Assembly: GCA_022823185.1 (NCBI GenBank)
Contig: JAJDXQ010000033.1
Location: 20,820-84,819, forward strand
Origin: Caldilineaceae bacterium
GTDB lineage: Bacteria; Chloroflexota; Anaerolineae; Caldilineales; Caldilineaceae
Direction of reading: 5' to 3'
DNA length: 64,000 bases
In this document: one piece after another, positions 8,559 through 20,173 of the stretch
How positions within the stretch are numbered: position 1 is the stretch's first letter
Layout of the letters: every line of letters starts with the position of its first letter
The notes under the pieces: generated by a model
The model's input: the letters and a program-made list of their open reading frames with translations, nothing else
Told to the model about the DNA's origin: nothing
Database searches by the model: none
Position numbers and translations under genes: made by a program

Positions 8559-10223
8559 ATGGTACGCAGTCCCGGCAAAGACGCGAGAATCGGTCCACCG
8601 GCCCGCAGATGCAGTCCGCGCAGTAGTTGGCGCAACCTGCCTGTTCCGCTCCTACTGATGCTGGCGCTTCTTTTGGCCGGCTGCGCGGCGCCGTCACAGG
8701 ATGAGCGGCAGGCGGCTCCAGACTCGAGCAAACAGTCGTTTGTCAGCCAGGCTCCTTCGCAATCCGCTTCTTCAAGCCCCAGGTCAGGCCCTGTCTCGCC
8801 CGATTCAGGACGCCGCAACCGCCGCGGCCCGCAGCCGGAAGCGCAGCTGCCGCCGGTCGTCCCCACAAGCCTCGAAACGACCTCCACGTTCGGTCTGGAC
8901 GCCGATGACGCGTCGTGGCGCCGTTCGCTCGCTCTCGCGCGCCAGGGCTTTGTACTCGAACCGGATGACGTGCGCGTGGAGGAGTGGCTCAACGCGCTGC
9001 GCTGGGACTATTCCCGGCCTGAGGGCGAAGAGACGTTTCATCTCGATCTGACCGTTACGACCGACCCGCTTGACCCCGAATCCTGGCTGGCGTTGATTGG
9101 GCTCAGCGCGGCTGCGCCCCGGGAGCTGCCGACCAGGCGTTATGTATCGGTCGTCCTGGATGCGTCCGGCTCGATGGGAGAGGACAATAAGCTCGATACC
9201 GCGCGTACGCTCGTCGAGACGCTGCTCAGCCGCCTTTCCGAGGGGGATCGAGTCTCCCTGGTGCAGTTTTCAGAGGTGGTCCTGGGCGAGTACACGGTAC
9301 CTCACGCGGCCCCCGACGATCCCGCGCTAACCGGTTCGCTGCGCGGCTTCCGCCCCAACCAGAGCACGAACGCCGAGGCGGGGCTGCGCAGGGGCTATGA
9401 ACTGGCGCTGGAAGCGCGGCGGCAGGACCCCGACGCGCTGCACTACGTCTTCTTCATCAGCGACGGTGTGGCCAACGTGGGCGACACCCGCGCGGAGTCG
9501 ATCATCGAATCTCTGGGGGGCCAGCGTGCCGAGGCCAACCCGATCCGCCTGGTTGCGGTGGGTGTGGGCATCGAAAACTACAATGACGACCTGCTGGAGC
9601 AGGTGAGCAACGACGGCGACGGCTGGTACCGGTACGTGTATTCGCCCGAGGAGGCGCAGGGTCTGCTGTCGGCGGACTCTTTCGCCGCGCTATTCAGCCC
9701 GGCCGCGGACGAAGCGCGGGCGCAGGTTTCATGGGACGCGGAAACGGTCGAAGAGTGGCGCCTGGTGGGCTACCTCAACCGGGCGGCCGCGAATGAGTCA
9801 TTTGAAGATGACGAGGAGGACTTCGCGGAGCTGCACGTGGGCCAGGAGAACACGGTCGTGTACCGGCTGAAGGCGCGGCCGGGGGCGGCGGGGCCGCTGG
9901 GCACGCTGGCCTTGCGCTGGCATCATCCTGGCAGCGGGGAGCCGCAGACACAGGCGTGGACGCTCGCTTCGGAAAGTCCAATGCGTTGGCAGGATGTCGC
10001 TCCGATCCGGCGCCTTGCGCTGCTGGTGGCGCTGGCGGGCGAGAACTCGGCCGAACGTCTGGATGACGCCCAAGCCCGGCGCCGCGCAATTGAGCAGGAG
10101 TTCGCGCGGCTGGGCGGCCTGACCGAGACGCGCCAGGGGCAGGAGTTCGGCGAGATTCTGGCGGCGTCGTTGCCGGAGCCGCCGGCGTGGTTCGAGCAGG
10201 GCAGTTCGACGCGGGGTGAGTAA
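8559..10223 (+). CDS. VWA-domain lipoprotein, YfbK-like
   Basis: This 554-residue protein is predicted to be anchored on the outer face of the membrane. A lipoprotein signal peptide ends at the lipobox LLAGC (Cys about 47). A low-complexity linker (about 48-110) precedes the YfbK-type N-terminal domain, then a von Willebrand factor A domain with the metal-site motif DASGSM and the distal SDG. The C-terminal third matches the domain that follows VWA in YfbK proteins. The family is thought to mediate metal-dependent adhesion, with function unknown. A strong AAGGAGGG at 8546 supports ATG 8559. The caspase-hydrolase gene follows 453 bases downstream on the same strand. Confidence 0.85.
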   Translation: MVRSPGKDARIGPPARRCSPRSSWRNLPVPLLLMLALLLAGCAAPSQDERQAAPDSSKQSFVSQAPSQSASSSPRSGPVSPDSGRRNRRGPQPEAQLPPVVPTSLETTSTFGLDADDASWRRSLALARQGFVLEPDDVRVEEWLNALRWDYSRPEGEETFHLDLTVTTDPLDPESWLALIGLSAAAPRELPTRRYVSVVLDASGSMGEDNKLDTARTLVETLLSRLSEGDRVSLVQFSEVVLGEYTVPHAAPDDPALTGSLRGFRPNQSTNAEAGLRRGYELALEARRQDPDALHYVFFISDGVANVGDTRAESIIESLGGQRAEANPIRLVAVGVGIENYNDDLLEQVSNDGDGWYRYVYSPEEAQGLLSADSFAALFSPAADEARAQVSWDAETVEEWRLVGYLNRAAANESFEDDEEDFAELHVGQENTVVYRLKARPGAAGPLGTLALRWHHPGSGEPQTQAWTLASESPMRWQDVAPIRRLALLVALAGENSAERLDDAQARRRAIEQEFARLGGLTETRQGQEFGEILAASLPEPPAWFEQGSSTRGE

Positions 10224-10427
10224 GGGTTGCCCTGTCCACCGGTGATCGGCAAGCCCGGGGCAGGAAGTCGGCGCAGCCAGGCGCAAAGCTGGCCGCGACC
10301 ACAAAACGCGACATCGCGGAGGCGCCCTTGGGAACGAAAACCCGGGGCGCCGCCCTGCGACCGCCCCTCTCCCCGCCACCCAATATCCACTATCCCCTGC
10401 AGTTCACACCCCGCCGCTCGCCCCCAA

Positions 10428-10511
10428 ATCCCAGTCCAGACAACAACCCATCCCCCATATCCCAAAAATCCCTCCAAATCCCCGTCCAGACATAATCCCC
10501 GTCCAGAATAA
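10428..10511. repeat. Short imperfect repeats in the spacer before the caspase gene
   Basis: Three copies of a motif near CCCCGTCCAGACATAA occur at about 10428-10443, 10478-10495 and 10494-10511. They lie in a C-rich, G-poor stretch. The rest of the 453-base spacer holds no gene. Function unknown. Confidence 0.5.
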
Positions 10512-10575
10512 GCTCTGAATGTTGTTCCGTTCACGTGACGACGGGGTAGAATGGTATCTGTCGATTCCGGTTACG

Positions 10576-10600
10576 CATTGTGACATCAATGTGCTATGAT
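10576..10600 (+). promoter_or_regulatory. Possible operator and -10 element upstream of the caspase gene
   Basis: CATTG at 10576-10580 and CAATG at 10587-10591 form an inverted repeat around TGACAT. It is followed by TATGAT (10595-10600), a plausible -10 hexamer about 75 bases before the start codon. No good -35 is visible. This is weak evidence that the gene is regulated. Confidence 0.3.
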
Positions 10601-10676
10601 CGCTCTATTTCCCACAAACTGTCCGCTCTCATTTCGCGAAGTGAAAGCGTGTCTCACTCGTCTTTAAGGATTGCCA

Positions 10677-13600
10677 ATGTTGTCTCCGCGCTTATTTGCT
10701 CTCGTGGTTGGCGTTGATCAGTACAAGAGCAGTGTGATTTCCGATTTGGGTGGCTGCGCCAACGATGCCAGAGCGATCTATGGATTCCTGACCCAACGGC
10801 TGGGCGTGCCCACTGAGAACATCCGGCTACTGACATCGACAGGCGCGGAACCGGACGAAAAGCTCCCCTCGCGACAGAACATCATAGACGGCTGGCGGTG
10901 GCTGATCGAGCGGACCAACACCGGCGACCAGGTTTTCTTCCATTACAGCGGGCACGGCTCACAGGCCCTCTCATCCGATCCCAATGAGCCCGACGGATAC
11001 GATGAGACGTTGGTGCCCTGCGACAGCCGCACGACGGACGACAGGGGCAGACCTGTCTACGACATATTGGACAAAGAGCTGGCCGCGCTCATCGCTTTGG
11101 CGGAGGAGAGAGGCGCGCTGGTCACCGTTGTGCTGGACTGTTGCCACGCAGGTTCAGGCACGCGGGCGCTCGTTCCAGTGCGTCGGACACCGGCGGACCG
11201 CCGCGCGCGGCCAGCCGGCGCCGTTCTGCCCGAAACGCAGGGCGCAAAAACGGTAGCCAGCCGCCACTGGTCAGGGAAGCTGGGCAGCGATCACCTGTTG
11301 CTGGCCGGTTGCCGCGATGAAGAGATGAGCCACGAGTACCGCTCGCCGACCAACGGCGCCTGGTACGGGGCGATGACCTATTTCCTGTTGCAGAAGCTGC
11401 AGGAGCTGCACCCGCGGATGAGCTGGCGGGAGGTCCACGACGCCGTGCAAACGCAGGTCCACAGCGTCTATGCGAGGCAGATCCCCCAATTGGAGGGCCC
11501 CGTAAACCGCGCGGTGTTTGGCGATCTGATGCCGCACGCGGGCTCCTACCTGAACGTTATCGATGCCCGCGAGGCCGGGGAGACGGGAAACGATGTGATC
11601 ATACGCATCGGCGGCGGCGCGGCGGTTGGCCTCACCCCGGGCAGCCATGTGGAGTTGTACCCGGCCGGCAGCGAAGCCCTGTCGGGACGCGGCCTTGGCC
11701 GCGGCGAGGTGTTCGAGTCCAGGGTCGATTCGTCCTACGCAATGATCAAGGGCGTCCGCCACACACAGTTCAGCCTGCCGGCAAGGGCGAAAGTGACGGC
11801 TTACGGCTACCAGAGGTTGATGTACGAGGTATCGACCACAGATCCCTTTCTGCTGGCGGAGTTGACCACGGCCCCCTCTTCACCATTCCTGCACGCGGCA
11901 GGAAGAGGCCAGCCGGATGGATTTACCCGTTTTCACGTGGCTGTCGAGAACGATGCCTACGTCATTCACGATGGCAGCGGCGAACGGATCATCCAGGACA
12001 CGCCGCCGCGTACGCAGGCGGGCGCGGCCAGGACTGCCGAATATCTGCATCATCTGGCGACCTTCCATAATGTGCGCACGCTGCGCAATCCGGCGCCCAT
12101 GGCATTGATGGAAGAGGCGCTGAGCTTGGAGGTTCAGTCCTACACGCGGGCCAGTTTTACCGAGCCGAAGGACGGCGAGCCTCTGCACCGGGATGGGTTG
12201 CTGCCGCCGGGCAGGAAGATCTGGATCACGGTTCGGAACAACAGCGCCGAGAATCTCTATGTCACCGTCTTTGCGCTGTCTTCGAATTACGGCATTCGCC
12301 GCGTCTACCCGGAGCGGGCCCCGTATCAGCTGGTGTCGCCGGGCAAGGCCTTTTTTGTCAACAACATCGAACCGGTTGTGATGGACCCCGGGGCCGAGAG
12401 TGAAACAGAGATTTACAAAGTCTTCGCCACGCGGGTTCCCACTTCTTTCGATGTGTTGGAGTTGCCGGAGTTGAACGAACCCGGCGGCGCCGAACAGACG
12501 CGTGCATTCGGCCCGCTGGCCGAGCTGTTGAACGGCATTCGCTACGACGGTCCGCGCGTGCGCAATCTGATGGTGCAGCGGGACGATACACATGATCGCT
12601 GGTTCACGAAGCAGGTGACGGTCAAAGCCTTGAGAAAACAGGAGGAATTCCTGCTCCCTCAGGGTCAGAACAGGATCAATGTGGGCACGGACCTGGACAT
12701 TACGGTTGAGAAGCCGGCGGGTTTGGGCGGCCTGCTGGTGGTCAGCAATCTGAGCCACTTCGCGTGGGACCCGACAGACCCGATCACCCTGCCGCCGGGC
12801 TTGAGCAGCCCGGAAGCCGCCCCGTTTTTTCAGCCGCTCTCCTTTTCGCGCAAGGCGGGGGCGGCTGGCGCTTCGCCCGGCGTGCTGGTCTTGGATACCT
12901 CAGCAGACCAGCTCGCGACGATCAGCGAGGAGTCGCCGTTGCGGATTGCGCTCAGCGTGGAGAATGATCCGGACATTGCCGGGATTGCGGCGGTCGCGTT
13001 TGACGGCGAATACTACTACATGGTTGGCCATCCAACCGATGCCCAGAACCTGTCGCAGGACGGCGACAGGAGGCGCATGGCGGTGGAGATTACCCACTTG
13101 CCGATTCCGGACTCGGCGGCTGCGGAGTCCGGTTCCGCGGGCGCCAGGCGAAGGTTCGGGGCAAACGAGGCGGAAGAGACAGCGGTTGAAACGGGGCATG
13201 GGACAGCGCCTGGCAGGGGCAAGGGAGGGCTGTTCCGGCGGCTGATCAACTTTTTCCAGGAAGAGTGGCGGTTGGCGGAAGCCGCGGCGCGCAAGGACCC
13301 GGCAACGGATGAGGAAGACGCGGAGCCGGAAGCGTCCGTCAGAGACGCAAAACATGCCGTGCGCGTCCTTTTCTACAAGCTGTTCTACCAGAAGCTTCCG
13401 CCTGATCTTGGCTTGCGCCAGGTGCGGATGGAGGCGGGGGGCACACCGGTCTATTCGAAGGTTACCGCGCGGGACGTGGCCCAGGCGCGCCGTGCCCTGC
13501 TGATCACCCACGGTTTCGGCAGCAGCACCGAGAAGCTGGTGCAGAGGGCTCTGCCGGTTCTGAAGGAGTTGGACGAATACGATCTGGCGCTTGCGTTCGA

Positions 13601-14276
13601 CTACGAGACGATCAACACGAGTATACGCGAAAGCGGGCTGCTGATGACGGCGCAGCTGCGCCGCCTCGGCTTTGGCACTGACAAGGGGCCGCCGCTCGAC
13701 ATCTTTTGTCATAGCATGGGGACGCAGGTCGCCCGCGTGTGCGTGGAGATGGAGAGCGGTCATCAGTTTGTCGAGCGCGTTATCATGGTGGGCGCGCACA
13801 ACACGGGCACGGCTCTGGCCGAATCTCACCGGCTCATTCCGTGGCTGGCAACCATCATTCTCAACCAGGCAGGGCTGATGGACTATGAGCTCCTGGCCCA
13901 GCTTCTGGTGATCGGAATCTCGCGGCTGACCAACGGCATACAGGACCTGGCGCCCAGCGCGGAGCTGTATCAGAAGCTCAATGACCCGCGCAATGAGGTG
14001 AATGTGAAGTACTATATCCAGATTGGCGTCAATTCCGGGATGGACGGCCCGGTGAACTGGCGCAAGCTCTTTTCCAAGACGGAGTTGACGCGTATTTTGG
14101 ATAAGGGGCTGGACCAGGTTTTGGGTCCGAATGACCTGCTGGTTGGGGTGGCGTCGGCCCGAGGCGTGCGCGGCGGAAACTGGCCGGACCTGCAGGTGGA
14201 TGTCATAGGCTGCCATCACTTCGAGTACTTCTACGCCAAAGAGTCGCTGGAGGCCCTTCGCCGGCAGTTCGAGTAA
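10677..14276 (+). CDS. Caspase-family protease fused to a C-terminal alpha/beta-hydrolase
   Basis: This 1,199-residue protein begins with a p20-like caspase/metacaspase domain (residues 1 to about 280). The catalytic dyad is visible as His93 in YSGHGSQ and Cys156 in VVLDCCHAGS. Residues about 290-800 form beta-rich regions with no firm assignment; one segment (about 480-580) resembles domains that follow prokaryotic caspases. A low-complexity charged linker (about 830-900) leads to a lipase-type domain with LLITHGFGSS and a nucleophile elbow CHSMGT (Ser1013), followed by VGAHNTGTAL. There is no signal peptide, so it is probably cytoplasmic. ATG 10677 has AAGGA at 10666. Such a protease-lipase fusion could be a toxic effector, but that is inference. 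Confidence 0.85.
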   Translation: MLSPRLFALVVGVDQYKSSVISDLGGCANDARAIYGFLTQRLGVPTENIRLLTSTGAEPDEKLPSRQNIIDGWRWLIERTNTGDQVFFHYSGHGSQALSSDPNEPDGYDETLVPCDSRTTDDRGRPVYDILDKELAALIALAEERGALVTVVLDCCHAGSGTRALVPVRRTPADRRARPAGAVLPETQGAKTVASRHWSGKLGSDHLLLAGCRDEEMSHEYRSPTNGAWYGAMTYFLLQKLQELHPRMSWREVHDAVQTQVHSVYARQIPQLEGPVNRAVFGDLMPHAGSYLNVIDAREAGETGNDVIIRIGGGAAVGLTPGSHVELYPAGSEALSGRGLGRGEVFESRVDSSYAMIKGVRHTQFSLPARAKVTAYGYQRLMYEVSTTDPFLLAELTTAPSSPFLHAAGRGQPDGFTRFHVAVENDAYVIHDGSGERIIQDTPPRTQAGAARTAEYLHHLATFHNVRTLRNPAPMALMEEALSLEVQSYTRASFTEPKDGEPLHRDGLLPPGRKIWITVRNNSAENLYVTVFALSSNYGIRRVYPERAPYQLVSPGKAFFVNNIEPVVMDPGAESETEIYKVFATRVPTSFDVLELPELNEPGGAEQTRAFGPLAELLNGIRYDGPRVRNLMVQRDDTHDRWFTKQVTVKALRKQEEFLLPQGQNRINVGTDLDITVEKPAGLGGLLVVSNLSHFAWDPTDPITLPPGLSSPEAAPFFQPLSFSRKAGAAGASPGVLVLDTSADQLATISEESPLRIALSVENDPDIAGIAAVAFDGEYYYMVGHPTDAQNLSQDGDRRRMAVEITHLPIPDSAAAESGSAGARRRFGANEAEETAVETGHGTAPGRGKGGLFRRLINFFQEEWRLAEAAARKDPATDEEDAEPEASVRDAKHAVRVLFYKLFYQKLPPDLGLRQVRMEAGGTPVYSKVTARDVAQARRALLITHGFGSSTEKLVQRALPVLKELDEYDLALAFDYETINTSIRESGLLMTAQLRRLGFGTDKGPPLDIFCHSMGTQVARVCVEMESGHQFVERVIMVGAHNTGTALAESHRLIPWLATIILNQAGLMDYELLAQLLVIGISRLTNGIQDLAPSAELYQKLNDPRNEVNVKYYIQIGVNSGMDGPVNWRKLFSKTELTRILDKGLDQVLGPNDLLVGVASARGVRGGNWPDLQVDVIGCHHFEYFYAKESLEALRRQFE

Positions 14277-14319
14277 TGCGTGTCGCCCGTCTTCAGATTC
14301 CGGGCCAGGGCCGTGGGCT

Positions 14320-16235
<1,916 letters not shown>

Positions 16236-16239
<4 letters not shown>

Positions 16240-18209
16240 GCCGACTTCTGGATTGCCTGCAGGGTGGCGGGGTCTTCGAGCGCGCTGATGTCGCCCGGGT
16301 CTTCGCCCAGGTAAGCGGCCCGGATGAGACGGTGCATCACCTTGGCATTGCGTGTTTTGGGGAGCGCGGCGCAGAATCTGACCTCTTTGGGTCTGAGCGG
16401 GCGGCCCAATTCGGTGGTGATGCGCTCCTGCAGGGTCGTACGCAAAGATTCACTGGCGTCGACGCCTGGTTGGAGGACGGCGAACACGACGACATCGTTG
16501 TCCTTCACAGGGTGGGGCACAGCGACAGCCGCGGATTCGGTCACGGCCGGATGGGCATTCACCAGGGTTTCGACTTCAGCCGGGCCGAGCCGCTTGCCAG
16601 CGATATTGATGGTATCGTCGCTGCGGCCGAGTATGAACCACATGTCGTCTTCGTCAATGGCGCAGAAATCTCCGTGGACCCATACGCCCTCAAAGCGGCG
16701 CCAGTAGGTGTCGAGATAGCGCTCGTTGTCGCCCCAGAAGCCGCGTGTCATCCCGATCCAGGGTTGGCGGACGATGAGGTCGCCCACCTGTCCGCGCACG
16801 GGGCTGCCGGATTCGTCGACGACATCGGCATCCATACCTGGAATGGGCCCGCCAAAAGCGGCAGGCTTGAGCGGTTTGAAAAAGCTGCCCGCGAGAATGC
16901 CGCCGCTGATTTCGGTGCCGCCGGTATAGTTGAAAATCGGCTTGCGGCCTTCGAGCGCATGATCGAAAATCCAGCGCCAGCTGGCGGGGCCCCAGGGGCT
17001 TCCGGTGGAGCCGACTGCCCGGAGTCGGGACAGGTCGTGTCGGGTCACGAAGTCGGCGCCGTGGGGCATGAGCGTCCGAACCAGCATTGGCGAGAGGCCC
17101 AGGAGGGTGATGCGGTGCCTGGCGCACAGTTCCCACACGCGGTCGACAGAAGGATAGTCGCCGGAGCCGTCGAAAAAAAACATGGCGGCCCGGTTGAGCA
17201 GCGTGCCAAGGACGAGCCACGGTCCCATCATCCAGCCCATATCGGTCATCCAGTATACACGGTCACCCGGTTTGACATCCATCGCGTGGCGCATATCTTG
17301 TGCCGCTTTGATGGGAAAGCCGCAGTGGGTGTGGACGGCGCCCTTGGGCGGACCGGTGGTACCGCTTGTGTAGATGATCATAAGGGGATCTTCGGCCGCG
17401 GTCGGGGTGGTCTCGGCCTCGTCAGCCTGTGACGGAACCAGTTCATGCCACCAGTGGTCCCGTTGCTCCTGCCAGGCGATCCGCGATGCGGGCGAGGAGG
17501 CGGGGAGCCGCTTTGCGACAATCACGTGGCGGACGCCGGGAACGTCTGCCAGCGCCATATCCAGGGTCGATTTCATTGCCACCGGCTGTCCCCGGCGCAG
17601 GAACCCGTCGGCGGAGAAGACGGCTTTGGCGCCCCCATCCTGAAGGCGGCTGCGGATGGCGGACCGGCCGTACCCGCTGAAAAGGGGCAGGATGATGCCG
17701 CCAATCTTTATCACGGCGAGAAAGGCGATGGCAAGTTCGGGAATCATCGGCATGTACAGCCCGATGGCATCGCCTTTGCCGAGTCCCAGGCCGCGCAAGG
17801 CGTTGGCGCAACGGCAAACTTCCCGGTGGAGTTGAGCGTAGGTAAGGGTAGCGGTTCGGCCCTCTTCCCCTTCCCAAATGAACGCAGGTTCGGACGCGGC
17901 GGCGGATTCCTGCCACTTGTCGAGGCAGTTGTCGACGATGTTCATCTGTCCGTCGACACACCAGCGGGGGAAGGGCGCGCCGTCGGAAAGATCGACGATC
18001 TGCGAATAGGGATGGGTAAACCTGATATCGAGGTCCTCCATCACGGCATCCCAGAACCAACTGATATCCTCGAACGAGCGCGTCAGCAACGCATCGTAGG
18101 AACCGATCGCGTGCCGCTCCATAAACTGTTGCAGATTGCTCTGCGCGATCCAGTCAGGATTCGGCTGCCACGCTATGTCCTGGCCGAAGGGAAAAGTGGG
18201 GGTGGACAT
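16236..18209 (-). CDS. AMP-dependent acyl-CoA synthetase (acetyl-CoA synthetase-like)
   Basis: This 657-residue enzyme activates a carboxylic acid to an acyl-adenylate and then to acyl-CoA. The P-loop motif is MIIYTSGTTGPPKGAVHTH, the A5 motif is NYTGGTE, A7 is HGDFCAIDEDD, and A8 with the hinge is GRSDDTINIAGKRLGPAEVE. The N-terminal FWDAVMEDLDI segment is typical of ACS and acetoacetyl-CoA synthetase subfamilies. The conserved C-terminal lysine region is KTRNAKVMHRLIR. Substrate may be acetate, propionate or a related short acid. It precedes and overlaps the ABC-F gene; no pathway partner adjoins. Confidence 0.9.
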
Positions 18210-18262
18210 GACCTGTTTCGAAGTGGGGCTGGCGTCATCTTCGCGTACCTTGGTATCGGCCT

Positions 18263-18268
18263 ATTATA
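18263..18268 (-). promoter_or_regulatory. -10 element for the acyl-CoA synthetase operon
   Basis: Read on the minus strand, 18268-18263 is a perfect TATAAT, ending 53 bases before the ATG at 18209. A -35 match at the right spacing is poor (TTCCCT). Confidence 0.5.
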
Positions 18269-18339
18269 GCGGAGAGAGGCGGAAACAGGGAAGGGCGGCG
18301 TGTGCAGTCCAAATCCCATCCCAATCCCCCCTCCCTTCC

Positions 18340-18540
18340 CTCGCAAACCCCCTGTAGGGGCGTCCCTTGTGGGCTCCCCACCCCAACCGCACAGAAACAC
18401 TCCACCAACCTGAGACGCCAACACAGTCCCCGCGCCCTTCCCCGGCAGTTCCTCTGCCCTTCTCCGTGTCCCTCCGTGGATCAAAAAGGTGTTGCCGTTC
18501 GCTGTTGCCGTTCCCCGCAGTTCCCCTGCATTTCCCCGCC
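18340..18540. repeat. GC-rich spacer with dispersed intergenic repeats
   Basis: The spacer 18210-18606 has no supported gene beyond the promoter above. CTGTAGGGGCGTCCCTTGTG (from 18352) matches the block at 3975 with one change. CCCGGCAGTTCCTCTGCCCT (18441) and CCCCGCAGTTCCCCTGCA (18513) match the block at 4004. Confidence 0.55.
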
Positions 18541-18606
18541 CCTCCCCTGGCCCCTCACCCCTGCAGTGGAGACATTGCGGGCTGCTAAAAGACTGCGGTT
18601 TCCCGG

Positions 18607-19410
18607 TTACGCGAGAAGGGGAAACTGCAGGCTGGTTGGGTCCTGAAGCGCTGCCCAGATGGAGACGGCGATCAGGGCCTGGCCGGGGACGCGGAGCAGC
18701 TGGGCGGCGGCGTCGCTCGATGATGGGAGCCCGTGCCGGTTTTTCTGCGCAGCTGGCCTGGACCTTGGTGAAAACGAAAGGCTGGGGGCCAGTTCGAGCA
18801 GGAGGAGCAGATCGCCGGAGACGAGGAGCAGCGCGCCCGCTGCCAGGACACCGAAACGGGGGCCGGTAAGGGCGAGACCGACGGCGAGGCCTGTTGCCGC
18901 GGAGAGCAGGAGCGCGAACGCGGCGGCCGTCCACGCCTGGACAGGACTTTGGCGGCGTGTTCGCAGTAGAACGGCGCCGGCGGCCGCCGCGCCGACGAGC
19001 ATACCGAGGGACAGAAAAAGTAGGCGCACGCTTTCGAGGGTTGCGCCATATTGCGCGACGGCAACGGCGTACAGAAGGTAACCGACAGCGATGGCGGCGA
19101 TGCCGACCACCGAGAGCCTGGGCCTGCTCCTGCGAGCAAGCTGGCCGCCCAGCAGGCTCAGCGTGATGGAGGCGGCGATGCCGGAAGCGTAGCGGGCGTC
19201 TTCCGCGCCGGGACGGGTGAGGAGGAAGCCGTACCAGGGCAGGAGGAGCAGAACCAGCGCGGATGCGATCTGAATCTTGTGAGGGAGGAGCGGCCGGCGC
19301 GGGCGTTTCCTGCCGAAGAAAAGACCGCCGGCGAAGAGCGAGGCCCAGATGAATAGGAGAACCCAAGCGATGACGTCAAGGACGGGCATGGGAGGCTCGG
19401 TCAAGGCCAT
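18607..19410 (-). CDS. Polytopic membrane protein, possibly YhhN-like
   Basis: This 267-residue protein has about eight hydrophobic segments spread over its length. Near the C-terminus, a segment reading GDLLLLLELAPSLSF is followed by VPGQALIAVSIWAAL. This recalls the lysoplasmalogenase-like YhhN family, in which SDxxLA and a terminal tyrosine- or glutamine-rich helix are conserved. The match is weak, and lysoplasmalogenase activity should not be assumed. The start could be ATG 19410 or ATG 19389; neither has a clear ribosome-binding site. It precedes the terminal repeat-rich spacer. Confidence 0.7.
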   Translation of the reverse strand: MALTEPPMPVLDVIAWVLLFIWASLFAGGLFFGRKRPRRPLLPHKIQIASALVLLLLPWYGFLLTRPGAEDARYASGIAASITLSLLGGQLARRSRPRLSVVGIAAIAVGYLLYAVAVAQYGATLESVRLLFLSLGMLVGAAAAGAVLLRTRRQSPVQAWTAAAFALLLSAATGLAVGLALTGPRFGVLAAGALLLVSGDLLLLLELAPSLSFSPRSRPAAQKNRHGLPSSSDAAAQLLRVPGQALIAVSIWAALQDPTSLQFPLLA

Positions 19411-19458
19411 GGCCCGGCGGCAGGAGGGGGGAACAGGCCAGGGCAGGCCCGGCGCCCT

Positions 19459-20112
19459 TCACTTCCCACTGTCTTCGTCTCGTTGCGGGGCAGTGTAGCC
19501 GAGCAGCTGCGGTTCGGCCCAGACAGCCCAGTTCCAGCGGCTGTTGCCCAGGCCGTCGGTCATCAGTTGGAGGACTGCCTGCTGGCCTGCCTGATTCGGC
19601 AGATCGATAGCGAAGCGCTCCCACTCGCAGCTCTGTTTGGTACGGCTCCAGATGCGTACGCCGTTGAGAAGAACGCGGAAGGCGCAGTGGTTGTCGTCCT
19701 GCATCTGGGCGCCGTCTCGGATCCCGATCGCGAACTGCATGCGCAGACGCTCCACCTCCGGAGGGACGCGCAGGTCATATTCGACGACGGCGCTGCCCTC
19801 TACGGGAGGATGCTGCCAGAGCGCCGGCTGCTGCACCATGCCACAGCTGGCCGTGCCGACGCGCACTTCCATCAGGTCGGGCGCGCGGGTGGCGCTATGG
19901 CGGGACTGGGGAAACAGGGACAACAGGTCACACTTCCATTCAAGGGCAAACCCGGCTTCGTCCCTGCTTTCCTCTTCGAGAAGACTCTGCCACAGTTCCT
20001 CCTGCCACTTGAGGTAGCCCAGATACTGGGAAAGCTGCAGGAGGGAGTGTTCGTTCAGATCGTGGATACGCCGGATCACGGCATCCAATGTTTCCTGCTG
20101 GGGCCTGGTCAT
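19459..20112 (-). CDS. Hypothetical protein with a beta-sandwich, carbohydrate-binding-like C-terminus
   Basis: This 217-residue protein has a helical N-terminus (residues 1-50, with DAVIRRIHDLNEHSLLQLSQYL) and a beta-rich remainder. Segments such as LRMQFAIGIRDGAQ, VLLNGVRIWS and NSRWNWAVWAEPQLL resemble NPCBM or galactose-binding-like modules, which end with a W-x-x-P pattern. There is no signal peptide or membrane segment, so a secreted carbohydrate-binding role is doubtful. It lies 61 bases downstream of the HNH nuclease gene on the same strand and may be co-transcribed with it. Function unknown. Confidence 0.65.
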   Translation of the reverse strand: MTRPQQETLDAVIRRIHDLNEHSLLQLSQYLGYLKWQEELWQSLLEEESRDEAGFALEWKCDLLSLFPQSRHSATRAPDLMEVRVGTASCGMVQQPALWQHPPVEGSAVVEYDLRVPPEVERLRMQFAIGIRDGAQMQDDNHCAFRVLLNGVRIWSRTKQSCEWERFAIDLPNQAGQQAVLQLMTDGLGNSRWNWAVWAEPQLLGYTAPQRDEDSGK

Positions 20113-20173
20113 GGAGGTCTCGTGCGGTTGATGCCTGGTATCAGGTGGAGGTCGGCCTGTCAGTTGAGGACGA

